IMG/VR virus record: IMGVR_UViG_3300017782_000160
Location: 1 to 27,454 of that record
DNA length: 27,454 nt
Direction: 5' to 3' (one strand)
Source of the DNA: a virus
The notes under the pieces are model-generated. The model was not told where the DNA came from. It searched no databases and was given only the letters and a program-made list of their open reading frames with translations. Within the stretch, counting starts at the first letter, position 1, and the number at the start of each line of letters is the position of its first letter. Both the position numbers and the translations under genes were made by a program. This document shows, one piece after another, positions 20,880-27,454 of this stretch.

Positions 20880-21220
20880 TACGATCTTGATTTTTCCATT
20901 TCTACAAATATTCGAAGTCCTTCTTTTCTGCCGATTTCTTCAACACCTCTGATCCAATACTTGTTTGTGTCTTGTGATATTAAAAAATAGTATCCCGCTT
21001 TCCATAAAGTGGTATTGTATCTTGCAACAAATTCAAATGAATTTTGATTGATCATATTTGATCCACCTTGACTTACCATTTCAGATTTCTTGTGTACTTT
21101 ACGAACCCAAGCATTGTCGATCAATGATGCCGCTCCTGGTACATTAATAGACCCAAACGAATCTTGACTTGTGCTTCGTGAATACACACCGACATACCGA
21201 TCAAGTTTTCCTATGTTCAT
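20879..21220 (-). CDS. Head-tail adaptor / head closure protein
   Basis: A 113-residue protein with the common head-closure plan: MNIGKLDRYVGVYSRSTSQDSFG at the start, then AWVRKVHKKSEMV, a FEFVARYNTTLWKAGYYFLI strand run (residues 46-66) and KYWIRGVEEIGRKEGLRIFVEM at the end. This corresponds to phage head-tail joining proteins such as HK97 gp7 or SPP1 gp16. It overlaps the gp6-like gene by 4 nt. Confidence 0.78.
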   Translation of the reverse strand: MNIGKLDRYVGVYSRSTSQDSFGSINVPGAASLIDNAWVRKVHKKSEMVSQGGSNMINQNSFEFVARYNTTLWKAGYYFLISQDTNKYWIRGVEEIGRKEGLRIFVEMEKSRS

Positions 21221-21858
21221 ATTGACACGACTCTGTATGTGTTCAAAAGATGTTCAGCAGTTTGCGGGACATCATAAGGTTTGCCACTTCCGATCACTAC
21301 ACTTTGTCTGTTTTCATACAAGTGTCCTATCGTCAAAAGTATTGCTTGATATATTGCTTTTGGGACATCAACTGCATTCGGTCCTGCTTCTCCTTGAATG
21401 TATATTGCAGAAGGTTTTGAATCTGACGTTGTGGGCCAGGAAGCATTGCTATCAAGAAAGATTCTTGACGGAATCGACGTTTCGTCAACGTGATATCTTG
21501 ACGATGAAAAAGTTTGAAGACTATCGTTTGAATCCCAGTATTTGATCACGGTAGTACCAGCATCTTTGAATGATAAACCATACAAGTCAATGACTTCATT
21601 GTCCGGAAATTGATCAAGATAATATGTGACATCATCATTGTTTGATAATAAAAATCCAACGTAATTTTCACAGATAGATCTTGCAACAGAAATCAATGTC
21701 GTGATGTATGTGTCATCTGTTGTGAATGACGATTCAATACGCAAGTGTGCCTTTGCTTGTGATAATGTCACAGGTTCAGTCGATGTGTTTGAAGCACCGA
21801 TACGGAAATATCCATAGTCACGAAGTTTTCTATTCTGTAAAAAATTATATATGATCAT
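21217..21858 (-). CDS. gp6-like head-tail connector
   Basis: A 213-residue protein with the gp6-like signature: EPVTLSQAKAHLRIE (residues 28-42), DDTYITTLISVARSICENYVG, a strand-rich middle (YYLDQFPDNEVIDLYG) and a C-terminal helix with AIYQAILLTIGHLYENRQSVV. Such connectors assemble as rings below the portal. The first 20 residues before the motif are an extension. It follows the terminator that ends the capsid transcript. Confidence 0.85.
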   Translation of the reverse strand: MIIYNFLQNRKLRDYGYFRIGASNTSTEPVTLSQAKAHLRIESSFTTDDTYITTLISVARSICENYVGFLLSNNDDVTYYLDQFPDNEVIDLYGLSFKDAGTTVIKYWDSNDSLQTFSSSRYHVDETSIPSRIFLDSNASWPTTSDSKPSAIYIQGEAGPNAVDVPKAIYQAILLTIGHLYENRQSVVIGSGKPYDVPQTAEHLLNTYRVVSI

Positions 21859-21864
21859 ACAAGT

Positions 21865-21899
21865 AAAAAAAAAGGGAGAAGGTATTTCACTCCTCCCTT
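21865..21899 (-). terminator. Strong terminator after major capsid gene
   Basis: On the minus strand AAGGGAG ... CTCCCTT makes a 7-bp stem around a 14-nt loop, followed by a T-run over 21865-21873. It lies 21 nt past the capsid stop, so it should lower expression of downstream connectors relative to capsid. Confidence 0.85.
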
Positions 21900-21919
21900 G
21901 ATTAATTTAAAAAACAAAA

Positions 21920-23131
21920 TTATGATGCAGTTTGAATTTCAACAAATGCCTTGTCGTTTTGTACTGCATCACCGTCAACCAAAGAAGTTGCGATCATACG
22001 TCCTACACCTGCACCAGCAGACGTGTATGGATCAAACAGGATATCCAATCCACCGAATTGTGCGATGTGTACTTTCGAAAAGTCACCGAACAATACGTTG
22101 TCATAGTCAGTTGATTTGTTTCCTACGTTAGAAGAAACTAAACTGAAGTATGAATTGATTGTCTTGTCATTGTTGTCATAGATAGCAGAAACACCTGTCG
22201 CTTGTACTAATCCTTTGATGATAGCCATTGCGTCTGGATTACAAAGATATGCGAATCTTCCACCTAATACATTAACGTTGTTACCTAATACGGTAGACTC
22301 CATTGCTAACAATGCCGCCGCGTCTAAAGTAGCACCACCATCTGCCGCATCAGCGAAGATTGATGTCGGAGCTGAAGTGATGTCACCAGCACCAAGAAGT
22401 GCTTTTTCTAAAGTCGAAGCAATGTTCGCCGCAAGATTTCTTCTGATCGCATTTTCAAGACCAGCGTTCTGTGTTAATGCTTCAGCAGACATTTCAACGA
22501 TTGAAATCATTTTCTTTGGAGATAAAGTCAAAGAAGACACGTCACCTGCCGCAGTTGTTGATCCACCTGTTTCAGCAACAAAGCCACTGCTTATTCCCGA
22601 AACAATAGGAAACTTCATATTGTTTACACCAGAATAGAAATTTGCACCAGCAGAAGCAAGAACAAGATTCGCTTCTAATTGATCAGTAAAAGACATCACT
22701 TCTGTTGCGTTTACACCAGCAGTTGTCACATCTCTATATTCAAGAATGCTTTGTGGTATTGCGATACCTCTGAAAGACTGATTCGGATTTTCCGATCTTG
22801 CTTCCTGATCCATTTCAGCAACTAAACCTTCAAGTTTTCCTCTGTATGCTTGGCGCATAGCTTCTTGAAAAGAATACGATTTGAATTCTTTCGGAGTGTC
22901 TTTGACTTCAGAACGAAGATCAGATGCAACCTTTTCTTTTTGCATATTTTCCCAGGTCAAAGATCTTTGTGCGTCTGCATTCAATTTCTCTGCCTTATTG
23001 TTTAATTCATCGAATTGAGTTTGTTCAGCGTCAGTCAAATCCCTTTCTTCTGTTTTTGCAGAATTTACAAGACTTTCCATTTGCTCAACTACTTCAGAAC
23101 GACCTTCAAGATAAAATTTTGATGTTTTCAT
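21920..23131 (-). CDS. Major capsid protein, HK97 fold
   Basis: A 403-residue HK97-type capsid protein. The first about 75 residues are a charged helical delta domain (LTDAEQTQFDELNNKAEKLN) that normally acts as scaffold and is cut by the protease. The shell domain begins near residue 100 with FRGIAIPQSILEYRDVTTAG (about 119-138) and includes KMISIVEMSAEALTQNAGLE, the NVLGGRFAYLCNPDAMAII core and DILFDPYTSAGAGVGRM. No assigned cross-linking residue is claimed. The protease is directly upstream, 7 nt away. Confidence 0.93.
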   Translation of the reverse strand: MKTSKFYLEGRSEVVEQMESLVNSAKTEERDLTDAEQTQFDELNNKAEKLNADAQRSLTWENMQKEKVASDLRSEVKDTPKEFKSYSFQEAMRQAYRGKLEGLVAEMDQEARSENPNQSFRGIAIPQSILEYRDVTTAGVNATEVMSFTDQLEANLVLASAGANFYSGVNNMKFPIVSGISSGFVAETGGSTTAAGDVSSLTLSPKKMISIVEMSAEALTQNAGLENAIRRNLAANIASTLEKALLGAGDITSAPTSIFADAADGGATLDAAALLAMESTVLGNNVNVLGGRFAYLCNPDAMAIIKGLVQATGVSAIYDNNDKTINSYFSLVSSNVGNKSTDYDNVLFGDFSKVHIAQFGGLDILFDPYTSAGAGVGRMIATSLVDGDAVQNDKAFVEIQTAS

Positions 23132-23138
23132 TAGATAG

Positions 23139-24113
23139 TTATTTAATTAATTTCAATTTAAGTTCAGCAAGATTTCTTTTGTGAAGGTCCTGCAATTCCT
23201 TCTTGTTTTCTTGAATTTCTTTTTCAAGATTTTCTTTCAATTTGTTTTCTTGTTTTTCTTCTTTCCATTGCTCTAAAGATCGAAGTGCCACAGATGCTTC
23301 TTCATAAGCCGGATATGTTACCGCTGACACGTCATACAACCTTGACACTTTGTTGATCGTTCTGATCACACCATTGTCTGATTGATCCCACGAATCTTCT
23401 TCAACCGTGAATGCAAATGATGATTGATTAATGTCGCCACGTTCCAATGAAACTTCAAGATCACGTGCTGATTGTGTGTCTGGCATATCGACTTCATATC
23501 GAAGACCTTTTTCATCGATTGAAAGTCTTAATGTTCCCGCAGTTGTTCTTCCATATATGAAGTTGGGATCGTGATTCAATAAGAATCTGACATCGTCATC
23601 TGTTCTTCCGTCAAATGCTTTCGGATCTATTCGTTCTGTAAAACCACCAAGATCATTTGAAAGTGTGTTGAATACTGCACCATAACCAATGACACGTTTT
23701 TCGTCACCTTCTTTTCGAATTTCAAAATTGTCTATTTTGAAGAATCGTGTTTCTTTATTGTTTGACATATTATTTTCTTCTTTTTTAATTTCTTTCATTT
23801 TCTTTTTGCTCCAACTGAAGCCCGGATCACCACCCCATAATGCCCAAGCGATTCTACCATTACTCGGATAACCTTTTTCACCAGGTCGAAATCCTTCTGC
23901 TTTCTTGTCAACTTCGTGTCTTGAAAAAAATGAAAACATTCTTTTGATCGTACGAATTGACAGATCTTTTTTGTTCTTTATGTCCCTTGCCCTTGCGACA
24001 CCTACTTCTGTGCCACCTCGCCCAAATTCTTTTCTCCATTCAAGACCTTTGATTGCTTCATCAACCATACCTTGTGTCGGAGTTGTATTTATATCATCAA
24101 GACTCCTGATCAT
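23139..24113 (-). CDS. Prohead protease with extra N-terminal domain
   Basis: Residues about 116-285 form a U35/HK97-type prohead serine protease: GYGAVFNTLSNDLGGFTERI (143-162), FLLNHDPNFIYGRT with candidate catalytic His181, and GDINQSSFAFTV with candidate Ser231 or Ser232, then LYDVSAVTYPAY. A separate N-terminal domain of about 115 residues (MVDEAIKGLEWRKEFGRGG; KRMFSFFSRHEVDKKAEGF; GYPSNGRIAWALWGGD) precedes it, ending at a basic linker before MSNNKETRFF. The C-terminus is a lysine/glutamate coiled coil that may scaffold. Translation may begin at 24113 or 24068; an internal start near residue 116 (MSNNKE) would give protease alone. Confidence 0.88.
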   Translation of the reverse strand: MIRSLDDINTTPTQGMVDEAIKGLEWRKEFGRGGTEVGVARARDIKNKKDLSIRTIKRMFSFFSRHEVDKKAEGFRPGEKGYPSNGRIAWALWGGDPGFSWSKKKMKEIKKEENNMSNNKETRFFKIDNFEIRKEGDEKRVIGYGAVFNTLSNDLGGFTERIDPKAFDGRTDDDVRFLLNHDPNFIYGRTTAGTLRLSIDEKGLRYEVDMPDTQSARDLEVSLERGDINQSSFAFTVEEDSWDQSDNGVIRTINKVSRLYDVSAVTYPAYEEASVALRSLEQWKEEKQENKLKENLEKEIQENKKELQDLHKRNLAELKLKLIK

Positions 24114-25284
24114 TGTTCATATCGTTCAATGTCGTGAAGTTCATCGGTACAAGATGCTTGTCGCCACCTTCAATCGGATTTAAGTCTTCAAATCGTCTAA
24201 CTTCGTTAATTGAAAAGACACCCGTCTGCAACATTTCTTTGTAAAAGTTTGCACGTGCTTGTGAATCACCCCGCAGTAAACCTTCGACCGACATTTTGAT
24301 GTAGAATTTTCCTCGTTCAGATTCTCGAAATAGTTTGCGATTTAATTCACTTTCAATGTTTACAAGATACGGACGAAGTGTCGTTCTGACAAATTCGATC
24401 GATAGTTGTTCCATTGAATTGTAGTTTGCTTTTGAAAGATCACCGATCAAGTGTGGTGGTACACGAAAGATTCTTGCGATTTCTTGTACTTGAAATTGTC
24501 TTGAATCAAGAAGTTGTCTGTCCGATGCTGGTATAGTGATCGGCTTAAAATCAAGTCCTTCTTCAAGTATTGCAGTACGATTCGAATTGTAAGGTCCGGA
24601 ATAACCATTGTTCCACGATGACTTCAGTCGATTTGACGCTTCTTCAGATAGCTTTCCGGGATGCTTTAAGACACCGAAGACTTGTGTTGAATTACCGAAG
24701 TAAGATGTCGCAGTGACATTTGCTCCAAGTGATAGTCCGATTGTGTCTGCGTGTACTTTCAAAATTGACTTACCTTTGCAACCATCATATCCCATTCCTA
24801 CAAAGTGAAGCATATCATATGAAGATACTGGAGTGTCAATTCCTTTGACTTGATAGTACAAACCATCTTCTGCTTTTAACACTTTGACATCGTCTGAATT
24901 GACGTACTTTAATTGAATAGGTCTTTGACGATTGTCACGTTCAATTTTAAAATATGAATTTCCGTTGATCAACAAATTTGTCATCAAGATTTCACGAAAC
25001 GTATATGATGTCATATAGTAGTTCGGTTCGTAGGCAATAAGATTGTATATCGGAGAAGACTTGTCAACGCCTCTGTTCCCGTTTGCTTCTTCACGATATA
25101 CGTTGATCGGAAGACTTGCGATCGCTTCTGAAATGACTCTGACACAAGCCCAGACAGCCGAGAAATTCAATGCTGAATCTTCAGTCACTGCCACTCCTGC
25201 GTTTGCATTTACACCCAAAGATGCTTGAAGAAATGCGTTGTCTGATCCTCGTTTTTCTGATTTAAAAAAATCAAATAATCCCAT
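24097..25284 (-). CDS. Portal protein, HK97 family
   Basis: A 395-residue portal, start chosen at ATG 25284 (MGLFDFFKSEKRG), the usual N-terminus; a TTG seven codons earlier is possible. Family motifs include LNFSAVWACVRVISEAIASLP, YEPNYYMTSYTFREILMTNLLING, FVGMGYDGCKGKSIL and FRVPPHLIGDLSKANYNSMEQLS. It forms the dodecameric vertex through which DNA is packaged. A perfect 8-bp inverted repeat lies just upstream of the ATG. Confidence 0.95.
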   Translation of the reverse strand: MGLFDFFKSEKRGSDNAFLQASLGVNANAGVAVTEDSALNFSAVWACVRVISEAIASLPINVYREEANGNRGVDKSSPIYNLIAYEPNYYMTSYTFREILMTNLLINGNSYFKIERDNRQRPIQLKYVNSDDVKVLKAEDGLYYQVKGIDTPVSSYDMLHFVGMGYDGCKGKSILKVHADTIGLSLGANVTATSYFGNSTQVFGVLKHPGKLSEEASNRLKSSWNNGYSGPYNSNRTAILEEGLDFKPITIPASDRQLLDSRQFQVQEIARIFRVPPHLIGDLSKANYNSMEQLSIEFVRTTLRPYLVNIESELNRKLFRESERGKFYIKMSVEGLLRGDSQARANFYKEMLQTGVFSINEVRRFEDLNPIEGGDKHLVPMNFTTLNDMNNDQES

Positions 25285-25289
25285 AGATG

Positions 25290-25308
25290 TTTTTGTATTG
25301 TACAAAAA
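25290..25308. promoter_or_regulatory. Inverted repeat upstream of portal start
   Basis: TTTTTGTA-TTG-TACAAAAA is a perfect 8-bp inverted repeat, extendable outward by ATG/CAT with one unpaired base on one side. It ends 6 nt before the portal ATG. On the minus strand it contains TATTTTTG, matching the Bacteroidetes -7 element TAnnTTTG, but no TTG at -33 was found. Confidence 0.4.
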
Positions 25309-25339
25309 TACATCAAGAAGATATGACGCTCCTACCTAT

Positions 25340-26908
25340 TTATAAAAAAGTAATACCACGATCATTATACATCGAATCTTCTTCTTTGTCTGCATTCATA
25401 TAGGCACCCAATGCCATAACAAGTGCAACCATCCCATCAATCTTTTCTGTTGACTTTGACTTGTCTGGCTTTATGTTACCAGACGGATCAATCTTCATTC
25501 GTAAGTTACTGCACATCCAACGAAGTACGGGATTTCCTGCGTGATTTAATTGCTTTGTCAAGACAAGTTTTTCAAGTTCTTTTGTTGGTGCAGACATAGA
25601 CAAGAATCCTTGACCATACGGATTCATCGGAAGTCCTTCGTTGACACAATCGATCACAAGTTGCGATGCGTTCCATCTGTCATAGTTGACTTGACGAAGA
25701 TCAACAACTTCAGCAATTTCACGTATCTTCTTTTTGACAAAGTCATAGTCAGTCACATCGCCAGGAGTCAGATCCATATGTCCTTGTGATTCCCAATTGA
25801 TATAGTCAACACCATCACGTCTTGATCTGATGAATGCGTTTTCTTTCGGTGTAAAAAAGAAAGGTATGACTGAATATCTGTCGTCTTCTACAAACAACAA
25901 TACCAATGCAGTGACATCACGAACAGATGCAAGGTCAAGTCCAGCATAACAAGGAACATTTCTAAAGTCTTCAAGATTGAATTTCCCGTGATCACATTTC
26001 ATCCAATCACGATCTGATATCCATTTTTGTTCTGATGACATCCACTGATTTAAGTGAAGCATTCTGAATGACGCTTCTGCTGAAGGCATTCTTTGTGCTT
26101 TTTCACATTCTGTTTTTATGTAGTCAATCTTTATGATACCAGAATCAAGTCCGGGATTTGCTTTTCGCCAAGCATCTTCTTTTGTCCAGTCGTCTTCAAT
26201 GTCTGCTGAATATACGCAGAAGAAGAACGTGGGATCTTCAATGATTCCGTCATATACCTTTTGACCATAGTCTTGCAATTTATAACACAAAGAATTTTTG
26301 TCATATCCAGCAGTCGTGATTGCTATTGTCAAAGGTTGTCTTCTACTTCCCACAGACGTTGTCAAAGCAGTCCACAATGCGTCATCTTTCTGAACGAATA
26401 ATTCGTCAACGATTATAGTCGAAGCGTTGAATCCATACTTCGAAGATGCTTCGGCAGAAATTGCTTTGAATGAAGAATGACTTTTTTCGTGTACAATTGA
26501 ATTGCGAAATACTTTCAAATTGCTTGACAAGTTTGAATCCATTCGTACCATTGTCGATGCTTGATCAAATATGATTCCCGCTTGACTACGATCACCGGCA
26601 GCCACGTACACTTCTGCTGAAGGTTCATTGTCACCGATCAGCATATACAAAGAAATCGCAGAAACTAAAGTTGATTTTCCATTCTTTCTTGGTACCGAAA
26701 TGTAGCAAGTTCTGAAGCGTCTTGTGTCATCTGATCTTCTTTTCCAACCGAAGATAGTTCTGACAATTTTTTTCTGCCAAGGTTCAAGAATAAAATTCTT
26801 TCCACCATACTCTCCTTTTGAATGCTTGATGAAGTTTTCAATGAAGTACACTACACGATCAGCCGAGTCATTGCAAAAATAATAGTCTTGATCTTCTTCT
26901 ATTTTCAT
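25340..26908 (-). CDS. terL: Terminase large subunit
   Basis: A 522-residue terminase large subunit of the HK97-like (Terminase_1) group that powers DNA packaging and cuts the concatemer. The ATPase half carries the adenine-binding LEPWQKKIVR (residues 41-50), Walker A VPRKNGKST (72-80) and Walker B IIVDEL (165-170, Glu169 catalytic). The nuclease half begins at YAGLDLASVRDVTAL (321-335, Asp325 first metal ligand). It is full length and lies 3 nt past terS. Confidence 0.96.
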   Translation of the reverse strand: MKIEEDQDYYFCNDSADRVVYFIENFIKHSKGEYGGKNFILEPWQKKIVRTIFGWKRRSDDTRRFRTCYISVPRKNGKSTLVSAISLYMLIGDNEPSAEVYVAAGDRSQAGIIFDQASTMVRMDSNLSSNLKVFRNSIVHEKSHSSFKAISAEASSKYGFNASTIIVDELFVQKDDALWTALTTSVGSRRQPLTIAITTAGYDKNSLCYKLQDYGQKVYDGIIEDPTFFFCVYSADIEDDWTKEDAWRKANPGLDSGIIKIDYIKTECEKAQRMPSAEASFRMLHLNQWMSSEQKWISDRDWMKCDHGKFNLEDFRNVPCYAGLDLASVRDVTALVLLFVEDDRYSVIPFFFTPKENAFIRSRRDGVDYINWESQGHMDLTPGDVTDYDFVKKKIREIAEVVDLRQVNYDRWNASQLVIDCVNEGLPMNPYGQGFLSMSAPTKELEKLVLTKQLNHAGNPVLRWMCSNLRMKIDPSGNIKPDKSKSTEKIDGMVALVMALGAYMNADKEEDSMYNDRGITFL

Positions 26909-26911
26909 AAA

Positions 26912-27385
26912 TTAAAAAAAATTGTACTTTGATTTTGTTTCTTCTTTGATCTCTGGCTGTGGTATTGACGCACGTGCTGAAGGAGTGAATCCGAATTGTA
27001 CTGCAATTTTCATTGCACGATCAAGACAATCCCTTGAAATTTTTACTTCTGGCTTGAGTTTTGACGCACGAAGTCTTCCGTCACGATCATATGTTCTTTC
27101 AATTTGTCCACCTTTTAACACTTCTACCATTTCAAAATACATACCCATTTCACGACAATATGCAGACAACAATGCAAGATCAACTTCGTGAAGCATCTTC
27201 AAATCAGCAAGTTGATTTGTCACAAGTTGCCATTCTGCGACTGCATAATCATTCAAAAAAGACGGAGCTTCTGGCATTGAAATCACTTCAGAAACAACCA
27301 TTTCATTTTTCAACGATCTGTCTTTTCGATCAGTTCCAGCGATTTTTTTTAATTGCGTTGGTATCTTTTTTCTACCTTGTGCCAT
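26912..27385 (-). CDS. terS: Terminase small subunit, P27 family
   Basis: A 157-residue P27-type small terminase that recognises the packaging site. The family signature is at the start: GRKKIPTQLKKIAGTDRKDRSLK (residues 4-26), then APSFLNDYAVAEWQLVTNQLADL (40-62), DLALLSAYCREMGMY and the C-terminal PSARASI. ATG at 27385. The sequence from there to the window end (27386-27454) holds no gene but several short repeats that may form a packaging or control site. Confidence 0.9.
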   Translation of the reverse strand: MAQGRKKIPTQLKKIAGTDRKDRSLKNEMVVSEVISMPEAPSFLNDYAVAEWQLVTNQLADLKMLHEVDLALLSAYCREMGMYFEMVEVLKGGQIERTYDRDGRLRASKLKPEVKISRDCLDRAMKIAVQFGFTPSARASIPQPEIKEETKSKYNFF

Positions 27386-27403
27386 ATCTGATATTCATAT
27401 CTG
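27383..27403. repeat. CATATCTG direct repeat at the terS start
   Basis: CATATCTG occurs at 27383-27390 and 27396-27403, a 13-base period, overlapping the terS start codon on one side. GATAT-TC-ATATC, an inverted repeat, lies within. The site may be an operator or part of the packaging recognition site. Confidence 0.4.
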
Positions 27404-27454
27404 TTCCTTTTAAAAGTTCTAATTTTGACAATAAAATATCGATGTTCCCCACTT

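Noticed and set aside
1-27454. Prophage or temperate-phage features, tRNAs and CRISPR arrays
   Set aside because: No integrase, excisionase or repressor motif, no cloverleaf and no regularly spaced repeats were seen; absence from an unaided reading is not proof.

Overview
This window looks like most or all of a small double-stranded DNA tailed phage genome with a siphovirus (HK97-type) layout. Every convincing gene lies on the minus strand, so transcription runs from high to low coordinates. The host is probably a member of the Bacteroidetes, perhaps Flavobacteriia. The DNA is AT-rich (roughly one third G+C by eye), starts lie in A-rich contexts with little Shine-Dalgarno signal, and there is a DUF3127 single-strand-binding-type protein, a family I know mainly from that phylum. 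I see no integrase, repressor, tRNA or CRISPR array, so nothing suggests lysogeny.

Late region (27385 down to about 11266): terminase small and large subunits, portal, prohead protease with an extra N-terminal domain, major capsid protein followed by a strong terminator, four head-tail connector/completion proteins, a small basic protein, major tail tube protein, a tail assembly chaperone pair that appears to use a -1 frameshift, an 846-residue tape measure protein, two large tail-tip proteins, a lysis cassette (small membrane protein, M15 peptidase endolysin, 3-TM holin-like protein) and a metallophosphoesterase. Two tandem intrinsic terminators at 11163-11232 close it.

Early/middle region (about 11160 down to 40): a promoter-like AT-rich stretch, three small genes with repeated leader elements (two copies of a conserved stem-loop and a shared 20-bp start context), ERF annealing protein, DUF3127 protein, small unknowns, a standalone DnaA domain-IV-like DNA-binding protein, then a compact cassette folE-queF-dpdA-queC-queD-queE. 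It continues with a replication-initiator-like protein, small unknowns, NinG, more small unknowns, an HNH endonuclease and a DUF3310 protein.

The most interesting system is the six-gene 7-deazaguanine cassette. FolE, QueD, QueE and QueC should convert GTP to preQ0, QueF should reduce preQ0 to preQ1, and DpdA (a tRNA-guanine-transglycosylase relative acting on DNA) should put the base into phage DNA. The prediction is therefore guanine-modified DNA, probably carrying preQ1, shielded from host restriction. GATC is about three-fold more frequent than base composition predicts in the parts I counted, which is compatible with relaxed restriction pressure but does not prove it.

The HNH and DUF3310 genes at the left edge would fall just upstream of the small terminase if the ends join, as in many HK97-like phages. 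Short repeats at both edges support a circular or circularly permuted genome of about 27.4 kb.
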